Origin: CAUPWF01 sp964369755
GTDB taxonomy: Bacteria; Bacillota; Clostridia; Lachnospirales; Lachnospiraceae
Direction: 5' to 3'
Length of the DNA: 44,175 nucleotides
NCBI GenBank assembly: GCA_964369755.1
Contig: CAYJFY010000018.1
Location: 1 to 44,175 of the forward strand
The translations under genes and the position numbers were made by a program. Shown in pieces: positions 24,693 to 33,311 of the stretch (positions within the stretch are counted from its first letter, which is position 1; every line of letters starts with the position of its first letter). A model generated the notes under the pieces. That model saw only the letters and a list, made by a program, of their open reading frames with translations, did not search any database and was not told where the DNA came from.

Positions 24693-25349
24693 ATGAGCAT
24701 CGAAAAACTAAAAGACCCTGGAAGTGCGGTTACCCATTTCATTGGTATGTTAATGGCAATCTTTTCTGCAATTCCACTAATACTAAAAGCAGCATCTGAA
24801 CCAGAACCGATCTATTTGATATCGATTTCTGTTTTTGCAATTAGTTTAATACTTCTATATTCAGCTAGTACACTCTACCATTCTTTGGATTTAGGGGAAG
24901 TTGGGAATAAAAAATTAAAGAAATTTGATCATATGATGATATCTGTATTGATTGCAGGAAGCTACACGCCAATCTGCTTTGTCGTATTAGATGCGTTTAT
25001 GGGGCGTCTTCTACTATTTATTATCTGGGGCATCGCTATCGGCGGAATATTGATTAAGGCTTTTTGGATACATTGTCCGAAGTGGTTCTCCTCTGTATTA
25101 TATATCGCAATGGGTTGGACTTGTGTACTCGCCTTTGGGCAGTTACTTGCAAACCTCTCTACAGCAGCATTCGCATGGTTGCTCGCTGGTGGAATTTTAT
25201 ACACAATCGGCGGAGTTGTATATGCATTAAAACTACCTATATTCGAAAAATTACCAAAGCACTTTAGAGGACATGAAATTTTTCATATTTTTGTAATCTT
25301 TGGAAGCACATGCCATTTTGTTTTCATGTATGCCTTTGTATTGCCATAA
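24693..25349 (+). CDS. Hemolysin III/PAQR-family membrane protein
   Basis: From ATG 24693 this is a 218-residue protein with about seven transmembrane helices. Family motifs are the early AVTHFIG, SASTLYHS in helix 2, a conserved Asp in KFDHMMIS, and the C-terminal HEIFHIFVIFGSTCHF, which together supply the conserved Ser/Asp/His metal-like site of the PAQR fold. Its biochemical role is unknown in most bacteria; the 'hemolysin' label comes from one early report. The start is set by GAGGAGG; an upstream in-frame ATG lacks such a site. It is the only plus-strand gene in the window and faces a convergent remnant. Confidence 0.92.
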   Translation: MSIEKLKDPGSAVTHFIGMLMAIFSAIPLILKAASEPEPIYLISISVFAISLILLYSASTLYHSLDLGEVGNKKLKKFDHMMISVLIAGSYTPICFVVLDAFMGRLLLFIIWGIAIGGILIKAFWIHCPKWFSSVLYIAMGWTCVLAFGQLLANLSTAAFAWLLAGGILYTIGGVVYALKLPIFEKLPKHFRGHEIFHIFVIFGSTCHFVFMYAFVLP

Positions 25350-25375
25350 TAAATGAAAATAAAGTTTTCTACTGC

Positions 25376-25408
25376 ACAAAAGAAGGGGACATAATCCCCT
25401 TCTTTTGT
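25376..25408 (+). terminator. Bidirectional terminator between hemolysin III gene and the transposase remnant
   Basis: Perfect 14-bp arms (25376-25389 and 25395-25408), with GAAGGGGA and TCCCCTTC at the core, flank a five-base loop. The outer A/T-rich pairs supply TTTTGT on both strands. Confidence 0.85.
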
Positions 25409-25815
25409 CTACTTCACTTTATATTCCTCCATTATTTCTTCCATATTATAATCTGGAGCATACTTTTGAACCACTTCTATCAATGCACTCAGCTCATCTA
25501 TGTTTTCTTCTAGTTCCTCTGCAATTGCTTTCGCAGATTTATTTTTTTGCAGTTTGGAACTCCCTTAATATATCCACAAACTCAGAGTACTCGCCTAGAG
25601 TCTTGCACTGCTCTTTTAATTCATCATTGAACCCTTTGTTTATGTTGATGACAATCACCTTGAGTTCAAGATTCGGGTCGTTCCCCCTTGGTGATATTCC
25701 ATATAAATCAGACAATTTCAAAACCTCTCGTTCTCCCATTGTTCTTTTCCCATTGTAAAATACAATGAAACTCGGGTAAGGGATTTGAATTGGTGTTGAA
25801 CCATAGACTGCATCG
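25409..25815 (-). pseudogene. Remnant of an Rpn/PD-(D/E)XK nuclease family transposase-like gene
   Basis: A minus-strand frame from about 25815 down to 25539 reads like the middle of Rpn-family proteins: IPYPSFIVFYNGK, then EREVLKLSDLYGI and LELKVIVININKGFN. It has no N-terminal nuclease part and ends at a stop after an A-run. The last part, KSAKAIAEELEENIDEL to a stop at 25409-25411, continues in a different frame and matches the family's C-terminal helix. The usual segment between the two is missing. It is therefore a 5'-truncated, frameshifted and internally deleted copy. Confidence 0.75.
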
Positions 25816-25830
25816 CTATAATCGCTATAA

Positions 25831-25884
25831 GAAAGAAAAAGGGACAGGGGCTATAACGCTTTGCGTTTCTACCTCTGTCCCTTT
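25831..25884 (-). terminator. Terminator of the ferredoxin gene
   Basis: On the minus strand AAAGGGACAG pairs with CTGTCCCTTT, with an inner AACGC/GCGTT hairpin, and a T-rich stretch follows. It starts seven bases after the ferredoxin stop. Confidence 0.88.
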
Positions 25885-25890
25885 ATATTA

Positions 25891-26058
25891 TTACTCTTCG
25901 ATTGCTCCTACTGGACATTGTGCTGCGCATGCTCCACAATCTACGCATGAATCAGCGTCAACAACGTATTTGCCTTCGCCTTCTGCGATTGCACTTACTG
26001 GACATTCTGGTTCACAAGCTCCACAGCTTACGCAAGAATCATTAATTGTATATGCCAT
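25891..26058 (-). CDS. 2[4Fe-4S] ferredoxin
   Basis: This 55-residue clostridial-type ferredoxin has two CxxCxxCxxxCP motifs, CVSCGACEPECP and CVDCGACAAQCP, each able to bind one [4Fe-4S] cluster. It would be a soluble low-potential electron carrier in fermentation. AAAGGAGGATACTAAA precedes the ATG. It has its own promoter and terminator, so although it lies beside pflA it can be expressed alone. A role in reducing the activase cluster is possible but unproven. Confidence 0.97.
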   Translation of the reverse strand: MAYTINDSCVSCGACEPECPVSAIAEGEGKYVVDADSCVDCGACAAQCPVGAIEE

Positions 26059-26095
26059 TTTAGTATCCTCCTTTCACAATATCTACTACATGTCC

Positions 26096-26124
26096 ATTCT
26101 AATACAATCTAACAATTTATTCAA
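26096..26124 (-). promoter_or_regulatory. Promoter of the ferredoxin gene
   Basis: On the minus strand -35 TTGAAT (26119-26124) and -10 TAGAAT (26096-26101) are 17 bases apart, in the 74-base gap after pflA. Confidence 0.7.
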
Positions 26125-26132
26125 GTGCTTTC

Positions 26133-26879
26133 CTATTGTTTCATGTTTTTATATGCATGCAGAATGATATTTCGTGCCGCCTCTGCTTCTTCTTTGGTCG
26201 CATCAGGAATATTGCTTAGTGGGTATTGGATATTCAACGCCTCATACTTCCCAACTCCTAGGGAATGATAGGGGAGGACGTCGAGCGCCTTCACATTGTT
26301 CAAGGTTCCTAGGAATTCTCCTAGCTCTGTTAGATATTCTTGGAACAAGGTGACCCCTGGGACTACAACATGACGGATCCATACGGGCACATTTTTTCGA
26401 TCCAAGTATCTTGCAAAGGCAAGGATTTCCTCATTTGGAAATCCAGTGAGTTCCTTGTGGCAGTCTGAGCGGATATGTTTGATATCTAGCAATATCAAAT
26501 CCGTGAGGGATAGCAGTTCTTCCAATTGATCTAGAAACTCTCTACTTCTTTCACGAAAAACGATTCCCGAGGTGTCAATACACGTATGCACATTCTTGGA
26601 CTTGAGATCACGGAATAATTCAATCAGGAACTCCATCTGAAGCATCGGCTCCCCACCCGTTACCGTGACTCCTCCATTTCGGTAGAATGGTTGATTTGCA
26701 TAGAAACTCTTTAGCGCCTGTTGCACACTCATGAGTTCTCCCACTCGTGTCTCCCAAGTATCGGGATTGTGACAGTATTGGCACCTCAGTGGACAACCTT
26801 GCAGAAATATCACATATCGCAATCCTGGTCCATCTACCGTACCACAGGTTTCAATGGAATGTACATATCCTTCTGCCAT
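26133..26879 (-). CDS. pflA: Pyruvate formate-lyase activating enzyme
   Basis: This 248-residue radical SAM enzyme has the CxxxCxxC cluster motif at Cys29, Cys33 and Cys36 (GCPLRCQYCHN) and the SAM-binding GGE motif in VTVTGGEPMLQ. It generates the glycyl radical on pyruvate formate-lyase using SAM and a reduced [4Fe-4S] cluster. It sits two bases after the separate glycyl-radical-domain gene, so in this organism its target glycine is on that small protein. Confidence 0.96.
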   Translation of the reverse strand: MAEGYVHSIETCGTVDGPGLRYVIFLQGCPLRCQYCHNPDTWETRVGELMSVQQALKSFYANQPFYRNGGVTVTGGEPMLQMEFLIELFRDLKSKNVHTCIDTSGIVFRERSREFLDQLEELLSLTDLILLDIKHIRSDCHKELTGFPNEEILAFARYLDRKNVPVWIRHVVVPGVTLFQEYLTELGEFLGTLNNVKALDVLPYHSLGVGKYEALNIQYPLSNIPDATKEEAEAARNIILHAYKNMKQ

Positions 26880-26881
26880 AA

Positions 26882-27127
26882 TTACATCCCCTCGTGGAAT
26901 GTTCTCGCAATGACATCGTCTTGCTGCTCCTTGGTTAATTTGTTAAAGTTTACTGCATAGCCTGACACTCTCACTGTCAATTGCGGATATTTCTCTGGGT
27001 GCTCTTGCGCATCCAAGAGGGTTTCCTTAGTGAATACATTTACGTTCAAGTGATGTCCACCTTTTTCTACATATCCATCTAGCATATTCACTAGATTATC
27101 TACTTGTTGCTGTTCTACTTTCTTCAT
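26882..27127 (-). CDS. Stand-alone glycyl-radical domain of pyruvate formate-lyase (GrcA-like)
   Basis: This 81-residue protein equals the C-terminal end of a normal pyruvate formate-lyase. It contains NLVNMLDGYVEKGGHHLNVN, LLDAQEHPEKYPQLTVR, and the radical loop RVSGYAVNF with radical Gly56. It should dock on the 700-residue subunit encoded upstream. E. coli GrcA (YfiD) is a known autonomous domain of this kind that rescues oxygen-cleaved PFL; here the main enzyme lacks the domain, so the small protein would be essential for activity. GAGAGGAG lies nine bases before ATG 27127. Confidence 0.93.
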   Translation of the reverse strand: MKKVEQQQVDNLVNMLDGYVEKGGHHLNVNVFTKETLLDAQEHPEKYPQLTVRVSGYAVNFNKLTKEQQDDVIARTFHEGM

Positions 27128-27167
27128 TGCAAATGCTCCTCTCTCAACAAATTATACGTCTGTTCTA

Positions 27168-29270
27168 TCAATCTACATCTGGAAGATTCGGAATCTTACA
27201 AGCCTGGTCTCCACATTCACCCATAGAATCCAAGTCTAATTCCCCTGTGAATACTGTCATCTCCTTGCCCAATGCACCTGGTACAATAGAAAATGTATTC
27301 GATATTCCATCTTGCGCCTCTGAAAATGGTATCTTTGCCACGGATGCCAGTGACGCCAAGGCACCCTTTTTATCTCTGTTGTGCATCGGATTTGCCCCTG
27401 GTGCAAATGGCTCACCCATGCGTCTTCCATCTGGTGTATTTCCTGTCTTCTTTCCATATACCACATTAGATGTAATGGTTAGAATCGATGTGGTTGGGAT
27501 CCCTTGTCGATAGGTATGATGAGACTTGATCTTATCCATAAACGACTTCACAACCCAATTGGCAATGTCATCAACTCTATCATCATCATTTCCATATTGT
27601 GGGTATTCACCCTCTATTTCGTAATCATAGATAAATCCTGTTTCATCCTTAATTGGCTTTACCTTTGCATATTTGATTGCACTAAGCGAGTCGGCTACCA
27701 CCGATAGTCCAGCAATTCCTGTTGCAAAATACCGTTTCACTTCTCGATCATGAAGTGCCATTTGAATCCGCTCATAGCTGTACTTATCATGCATATAGTG
27801 GATGATATTTAGCGTATTCACATACAAACCTGCAAGCCAAGCCATCATATCATCAAATTTCTGTAACACATCGTCATACTCTAGATATTCCGTGCATACT
27901 TTGCTGTATTTTGGTCCAATTTGAATTCTCAACTTCTCATCTACACCACCATTGATTGCGTAGAGCAAACATTTCGCTAGGTTGGCACGCGCTCCAAAAA
28001 ACTGCATTTCCTTGCCCACCTTCATCGAAGAAACACAGCACGCAATGGCGTAGTCATCACCATGAATCGGTCTCATCACATCATCATTCTCATACTGAAT
28101 CGAAGAAGAAATGATGGACATCTTCGCACAGAATTCTTTGAAGTTCTGTGGCAATTTCGTCGACCAAAGTACCGTAAGGTTCGGTTCTGGCGCTGTACCA
28201 AGTGTATTTAAGGTATGAAGATATCTAAACGAGGTCTTCGTTACCAATGAACGCCCATCTACCCCGATTCCACCGATGGACTCTGTCACCCAGGTCGGAT
28301 CTCCCGAGAACAAGGCATTATACTCTGGCGTTCTTGCAAACTTCACTAGGCGCAATTTCATAATAAAATGATCCACTAATTCTTGTGCTTCTTCCTCTGT
28401 CAAGAGTCCTCTTTTTAGATCTCTCTCAATATAGATATCGAGAAAGGTAGACGTTCTACCAAGACTCATAGCAGCCCCATTCTGCTCTTTTACCGCTGCT
28501 AAATACCCAATGTATAGCCACTGGATTGCTTCCTTAGCATTCTTCGCAGGTTGACTGATGTCAAACCCATAGATAGCTCCCAGTTCTTTTAATTCTCCTA
28601 AGGCTCTCATCTGCTCTGTAAGTTCTTCTCTCAATCGAATATTATCTCCAACCATACGAACTGGCGCTGTATTCAATTGATCTTGCTTATCTTGAAGCAA
28701 GAGATCCACCCCATAGAGTGCAACTCTTCGGTAATCCCCGATGATTCTTCCTCTTCCATAGGCATCAGGAAGCCCTGTAATAATTCCTGCCTTTCTCGCC
28801 AACTTCATCTCCGATGTATAAGCATCAAACACCCCTTGATTATGGGTCTTTCGGTACTTGGTGAAGATATCAACAATCTTCGAGTCCACTTCATAGCCAT
28901 TTTGCTTACAAGCATTTTGTGCTAATCGGATTCCACCATATGGTTGAAGCGAGCGTTTGAACGGTTTGTCCGTCTGAACCCCTACGATTTTTTCCAAATC
29001 ACGGTTCAGATACCCAGCTTCATGAGAGGTAAGCGATGATACAATGTCCGTATCCATATCCAGGACCCCGCCCGCCTTCATCTCTTGCTCCGATAATTCC
29101 ATCACTTGTGCCCATAACTTCTTGGTTGCTTCCGTCGCCTCTGACAGGAACTCATCATTCCCTTCATAAGGAGTATAGTTCTTCTGAATAAACTCGCGAA
29201 CGTCAATCCCTTCCTTACACCACTTCCCTAGGCTAAATCCATCCCAATGTGCACTCCACTTTACAATCAT
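27168..29270 (-). CDS. pflB: Pyruvate formate-lyase large subunit lacking the glycyl-radical domain
   Basis: At 700 residues this carries the PFL catalytic barrel with the adjacent cysteines Cys411-Cys412 (AIACCVSSMK), SIGGIGVDGRSLVTKTS and DGRRMGEPFAPGANP. It cleaves pyruvate with CoA to acetyl-CoA and formate. The homology stops at SIVPGALGK; a 31-residue tail with Cys686 and Cys691 (ECGDQACKIPN) replaces the radical domain. Two in-frame stops in tandem (TGA TAG) close the gene, so this is a true gene end rather than a single-base frameshift. GGAGGTTCGAA precedes ATG 29270. The operon continues with the radical-domain gene and pflA. Confidence 0.95.
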   Translation of the reverse strand: MIVKWSAHWDGFSLGKWCKEGIDVREFIQKNYTPYEGNDEFLSEATEATKKLWAQVMELSEQEMKAGGVLDMDTDIVSSLTSHEAGYLNRDLEKIVGVQTDKPFKRSLQPYGGIRLAQNACKQNGYEVDSKIVDIFTKYRKTHNQGVFDAYTSEMKLARKAGIITGLPDAYGRGRIIGDYRRVALYGVDLLLQDKQDQLNTAPVRMVGDNIRLREELTEQMRALGELKELGAIYGFDISQPAKNAKEAIQWLYIGYLAAVKEQNGAAMSLGRTSTFLDIYIERDLKRGLLTEEEAQELVDHFIMKLRLVKFARTPEYNALFSGDPTWVTESIGGIGVDGRSLVTKTSFRYLHTLNTLGTAPEPNLTVLWSTKLPQNFKEFCAKMSIISSSIQYENDDVMRPIHGDDYAIACCVSSMKVGKEMQFFGARANLAKCLLYAINGGVDEKLRIQIGPKYSKVCTEYLEYDDVLQKFDDMMAWLAGLYVNTLNIIHYMHDKYSYERIQMALHDREVKRYFATGIAGLSVVADSLSAIKYAKVKPIKDETGFIYDYEIEGEYPQYGNDDDRVDDIANWVVKSFMDKIKSHHTYRQGIPTTSILTITSNVVYGKKTGNTPDGRRMGEPFAPGANPMHNRDKKGALASLASVAKIPFSEAQDGISNTFSIVPGALGKEMTVFTGELDLDSMGECGDQACKIPNLPDVD

Positions 29271-29316
29271 TTCGAACCTCCGTCATCTATCTCACATTTA
29301 CTACTATCCTATTCTT

Positions 29317-29346
29317 ATTATACATCATCTTAAGTTATTTATAACT
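29317..29346 (-). promoter_or_regulatory. Candidate pfl promoter with overlapping palindrome
   Basis: On the minus strand TATAAT (29317-29322) lies about 47 bases before the pflB ATG. The -35 region is poor (TTATAA at 16 bases) and is covered by AGTTATTTATAACT (29333-29346), an inverted repeat with 6-bp arms around two bases. A regulator binding there could control the operon; none is identified. Confidence 0.5.
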
Positions 29347-29349
29347 ATT

Positions 29350-30681
29350 TTATTTTTTTAAATTTCCAAATTGGGTGTAATGCGGCAACCATGCTAGCTC
29401 CACGGTTCCAATCGGACCATTCCTCTGTTTTGCAATAATAATTTCAGCCACATTTTTTAATTCCGTATCTTTATTATAATAGTCATCTCGATAGATAAAC
29501 ATTACCACATCGGCATCCTGCTCGATAGCTCCCGACTCTCTTAAGTCGGACAACATCGGTCTATGATCTGGTCGTTGCTCTACCGCACGGCTCAACTGCG
29601 AAAGTGCGATAACAGGCACATTCAGTTCCCTAGCTAGTCCTTTGAGGGAACGTGAGATCTCAGAGATCTCTTGTTGCCGTGATTCGCTTCGTCCTCCAAC
29701 CCTTCCAGACATCAGCTGCAAGTAGTCAATGACAATGAGATCTAATCCCTGTTCCATCTTATACTTTCTGCACTTTGATCTCATCTCCGAGATAGATATT
29801 CCTGGTGTATCATCGATGATGAGTTTTGATTCTCCGATGATTCCAGCTCCCTCAATTAGTTTCTCCCAGTCATCATCCTTGAGATTTCCAGTTCTCAGAA
29901 CCTGTGCATCCACCTTGGACTCTAGGGAGAACATACGATTGATCAACTGTTCCTTTGACATCTCCAAACTGAAAATAGCTACAGATTTCGCCTCGCGAAA
30001 CGCTACATGCTGTGCGATATTTAAAACAAATGCCGTTTTCCCCATAGAAGGTCTTGCTGCGATTAGAATCAGATCCGATCGCTGCAGCCCCGACATCTTA
30101 TAATCCAAATCCAAAAATCCCATGGGAATCCCTGTAACAGTCCCCTTCACCTTGGACGCTGCCGCAATCTTGTCGATGGCATTGAGCACCACCTCTCGAA
30201 TCGGCACAAAATTATCCACCGAATTATTCTGTGTCAACTCAAATACTCTCTTCTCTGTTATCTCAAAAATAGCCTCTAGTGGCTCACTGTCCTCATAACA
30301 TAGATTGGACAATTCCGTATTAAGCTTGATCAGTTTTCTAAGCATGGATTTTCTGCGTACAATTTCCGCATAATGTTTCACATTTGCCGAAGTTTGTACA
30401 ATCATCAATGCTTCTTTTAAGTAAGCAAGTTCTGTAATCTCCTCTGAAACATTTTTTTCTCGCAGTTTGTTCTGTAGGGTAACCAAATCCACATTTTTTC
30501 CCGCACCATATAACTCTGTCATCGCTTCGAATATAATCCCGTATTCCGTGATCTTAAAATCGTCCTTGGATATAATCTCCGACACTGACAATATGGCATC
30601 CTTGTCCATAATCATGGAACCGATTACCGATTGCTCCGCCTCTTTGCTATGAGGTAGTGTCCGCATGATTTCATCTGCCAT
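29350..30681 (-). CDS. dnaB: Replicative DNA helicase DnaB/DnaC
   Basis: This 443-residue protein has the family length. The N-terminal DnaB domain begins LPHSKEAEQSVIGSM. The RecA-like ATPase domain has Walker A (AARPSMGKTAF), Walker B near LIVIDYLQLM, the QEISEISRSLK segment and ALSQLSRAVE. It unwinds DNA at the replication fork as a hexamer. It follows rplI, as in many Firmicutes. Confidence 0.98.
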   Translation of the reverse strand: MADEIMRTLPHSKEAEQSVIGSMIMDKDAILSVSEIISKDDFKITEYGIIFEAMTELYGAGKNVDLVTLQNKLREKNVSEEITELAYLKEALMIVQTSANVKHYAEIVRRKSMLRKLIKLNTELSNLCYEDSEPLEAIFEITEKRVFELTQNNSVDNFVPIREVVLNAIDKIAAASKVKGTVTGIPMGFLDLDYKMSGLQRSDLILIAARPSMGKTAFVLNIAQHVAFREAKSVAIFSLEMSKEQLINRMFSLESKVDAQVLRTGNLKDDDWEKLIEGAGIIGESKLIIDDTPGISISEMRSKCRKYKMEQGLDLIVIDYLQLMSGRVGGRSESRQQEISEISRSLKGLARELNVPVIALSQLSRAVEQRPDHRPMLSDLRESGAIEQDADVVMFIYRDDYYNKDTELKNVAEIIIAKQRNGPIGTVELAWLPHYTQFGNLKK

Positions 30682-30731
30682 ACCAATTCTCCTCCTATAA
30701 ATACATTGACTTCTTCCATCTCAATAGACTC

Positions 30732-30760
30732 TACAAGGCTGCTTGTTCAGCAGCCTTGTA
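30732..30760 (-). other. Strong hairpin between rplI and dnaB
   Basis: TACAAGGCTGCT and AGCAGCCTTGTA form a perfect 12-bp stem with a five-base loop. No T-run follows on the minus strand, so it is more likely a processing or mRNA-stability structure than a full terminator. Confidence 0.55.
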
Positions 30761-30778
30761 TGATATGATTCTTCTCGA

Positions 30779-31228
30779 TTATTTTGCTTCGCTTACTACT
30801 ACTTTTAGTTGTGCTGTAACCTTTGGGTGCACCTTGATCGGCACCGTATGTGTCCCCAATGTCTTCAGTGCATCTTTCAACTGCACCTTCTTCTTGTCCA
30901 CATCTAGATTCATCTGCTTCTTCACTTCTTCTGCTATTTCCTTCGAAGAAACGGACCCAAACGCACGACCGCCTTCTCCTGTTTTAATCGAAACCTTGAT
31001 CTCTCCAGCCTCAAGTGTCGCTGCCAATTGCTTACACTCTTCTAACAATTCAGCAGCCATTTTATCATCATTTGCTTTCTTCAATCGAAGGTCATTTAGA
31101 TTCTTTCCTGTAGCTTCAATCCCTTGACCCTTTTTGATGATAACATTTCTTGCGAATCCATCATTCGCCTCAATCACATCGCCTTTTTTCCCAAGGTTCT
31201 TTACATCTTGTAATAAAATTACTTTCAT
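30779..31228 (-). CDS. rplI: 50S ribosomal protein L9
   Basis: This 149-residue protein has the standard two-domain L9. The N-terminal rRNA-binding domain is MKVILLQDVKNLGKKGDVIEANDGFARN, then a long connecting helix and a C-terminal domain with GRAFGSVSSKEIAEEV and HTVPIKVHPKVTA. The stop of gdpP lies two bases upstream of its ATG; the gdpP-rplI-dnaB order is conserved in Firmicutes. Confidence 0.98.
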   Translation of the reverse strand: MKVILLQDVKNLGKKGDVIEANDGFARNVIIKKGQGIEATGKNLNDLRLKKANDDKMAAELLEECKQLAATLEAGEIKVSIKTGEGGRAFGSVSSKEIAEEVKKQMNLDVDKKKVQLKDALKTLGTHTVPIKVHPKVTAQLKVVVSEAK

Positions 31229-31230
31229 TC

Positions 31231-33285
31231 TTATATCTCTCCCTTTTCTCGCATGTCTTTCAATGTATCCTTCACAGTATTTCGAACGGCATCCACATTA
31301 TCTGTTGCAAACTGCGCCCCTGCCACGTTGATATGACCACCACCGCCTAGACGTTCCGCAATTACTTGCACATTAATCTCATCGATTGCCCTTGCACTCA
31401 GATAGACCACCTCTTTATATAGTGTAAGCACGAAAGATGCTCGTATTCCTTTGATTTCTAATAATTCATTTGCAATCTGTGCACCTAGAATCGTTGGACT
31501 ATCCACACCTTCTCCATTACACACTGCAACTGCAAACTCTCCCATATAGCTCTCTGCACTTTGAATGGCACTCGCTTTTACTTTATAGGACGACATATCT
31601 TCACGGAACGTCTTTCTCACACGTGTGATATCTGCACCATTTCTTCTCAAGAAGGCTGCAGCCTCGAAGGTACGTACTCCTGTTCTATTCTGGAAATTGC
31701 TTGTATCAATAAGGATTCCCGCATACATACAATCTGCCTCGATCCCATCAACCTTGATATCATCCACAATATACTGGAGAATCTCGGAGATCATCTCACA
31801 TGCGGATGATGCATATGGTTCTATATAGGATAGTACCGCATTCTCTATATTACAACTCTCTTGTCTATGGTGGTCAAATACCGCAATTGTCTTTGCCTTT
31901 GTTAACAACTCTTGACAATCACACAACATCGGTTTATTCGTATCTACCACAACAACCATGGTATTCTCCGTCAGATAGTGCATTGCCTCCTCAGAAGTCA
32001 AGAACATATCTCCAGGATAATCTGGACTATCTACAAAGCTATCATAAAATGGTTGAACCGATGTAGTAATCTCATTGATAACAATATATGCACGTTTTCC
32101 CAATGCACGTGCTGCACAATAGATTCCAATGGAAGCCCCAAAGGAGTCGATATCTGCCATCTTATGCCCCATAGCGATAATCTGGTCTTTTCCTTCTACG
32201 AACTCTCGGAAAGCTTCGGCTTTTACCCGCGCTTTTACTCGTGTATTCTTTGCCACTTGCTCATGCTTACCACCGAAATAGGTCAAGCCATCAATGGTTT
32301 TAAATATCGCCTGATCTCCACCTCTTGCCATGGCAAGATCAATTGCTACTCGCGCATGATTATAACTCTGAGCATAAGTATCGGTACTCAGTCCAAGTCC
32401 CACGCTCAATGTAACGATGCGATTATTTCCGAGATTAATCTCTTTCACATCATCGAGTAGAGAAAATCGGTCTGCCTTGATTTTTTCAAAATATTTCTTT
32501 TGAAGAACAATGAAGAACTTATCCTTCTCTAGTTTCTTGATTAGTCCATCCATCTCTCCGATGTATTGGTTGATCTTTTTCTCGATTACTGCGGTTGCTA
32601 ATGCCTGTTTGTATCCTTCGATACTATCAATCAACTCATCATAATTGTCGATATAGATAAGCCCCGCAATCAGTCTTTGTTCGTCTACGAGTCGAATGTT
32701 TCGATTGAGCTCCGTCACATCTTGGAATGAAATCGCAATAAAGCCTTCATCCTGAGAATTCGCATCAATCAGCTGCTCATGACGGGTGAGGTGACTCAGT
32801 CCTACTTTCTGTAGTTCCACCTTATATTCAACACCCAAAAACTCCAATTCTAAGTGTTCTTTATCTAACTCATTTAAGGGAAATACATTGCGATTAATAC
32901 TTGGAAATATCTTATTGATATATTTTTCTCGTCTACTCGCCTTGCTAATCCGTTCTCGAAACGCTTCATTACTCCAGATGATTTTGCCATCATCTAACAC
33001 AAGTATATACGGAATATCTAGTCCCTTTAGCAACTGGTTTTGCACCAAACCATATTGGGTAGCAAATTCAATCAGATCGGCCACAATAATCTCTCGATTA
33101 CGAAAATACAGGATAAATGCAATCACCAAATATAGACCTAAACAGCCGGTCATCACAATACCTGCTGTTAAGTCTATCATGTATATCCATATATTCACTC
33201 CGAGTAGAAACAGTGATATGATAAACGGCCACTGCATATACAGTTTTAATTGCCCCTTAAACCGAACCTTCTTGCTAAAGTCCAT
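31231..33285 (-). CDS. gdpP: Cyclic-di-AMP phosphodiesterase GdpP
   Basis: This 684-residue membrane protein has two N-terminal transmembrane helices (about 15-60), a PAS-like domain and a degenerate GGDEF domain without the canonical GGDEF motif. The DHH/DHHA1 domains carry MGHKMADIDSFGASIG, VVVVDTNKP and VFDHHRQ, and end in GGGGHINVAGAQF. It hydrolyses c-di-AMP to pApA, affecting potassium and cell-wall homeostasis. It is followed without a gap by rplI. Confidence 0.97.
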   Translation of the reverse strand: MDFSKKVRFKGQLKLYMQWPFIISLFLLGVNIWIYMIDLTAGIVMTGCLGLYLVIAFILYFRNREIIVADLIEFATQYGLVQNQLLKGLDIPYILVLDDGKIIWSNEAFRERISKASRREKYINKIFPSINRNVFPLNELDKEHLELEFLGVEYKVELQKVGLSHLTRHEQLIDANSQDEGFIAISFQDVTELNRNIRLVDEQRLIAGLIYIDNYDELIDSIEGYKQALATAVIEKKINQYIGEMDGLIKKLEKDKFFIVLQKKYFEKIKADRFSLLDDVKEINLGNNRIVTLSVGLGLSTDTYAQSYNHARVAIDLAMARGGDQAIFKTIDGLTYFGGKHEQVAKNTRVKARVKAEAFREFVEGKDQIIAMGHKMADIDSFGASIGIYCAARALGKRAYIVINEITTSVQPFYDSFVDSPDYPGDMFLTSEEAMHYLTENTMVVVVDTNKPMLCDCQELLTKAKTIAVFDHHRQESCNIENAVLSYIEPYASSACEMISEILQYIVDDIKVDGIEADCMYAGILIDTSNFQNRTGVRTFEAAAFLRRNGADITRVRKTFREDMSSYKVKASAIQSAESYMGEFAVAVCNGEGVDSPTILGAQIANELLEIKGIRASFVLTLYKEVVYLSARAIDEINVQVIAERLGGGGHINVAGAQFATDNVDAVRNTVKDTLKDMREKGEI

Positions 33286-33311
33286 ACTACACCCCTCAAT
33301 ATTTATCGCGA

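Noticed and set aside
26882..27200. The pfl split as a sequencing or assembly frameshift
   Set aside because: The large gene ends in two in-frame stops with a new coding tail, and the small gene has its own start and ribosome-binding site, so a single-base error would not produce this arrangement.
31912..32460. Long open frame (182 codons) on the plus strand
   Set aside because: It lies entirely opposite gdpP, has no ribosome-binding site, and its translation is Cys/His/Tyr-rich without recognisable motifs; it is a shadow of the coding strand.
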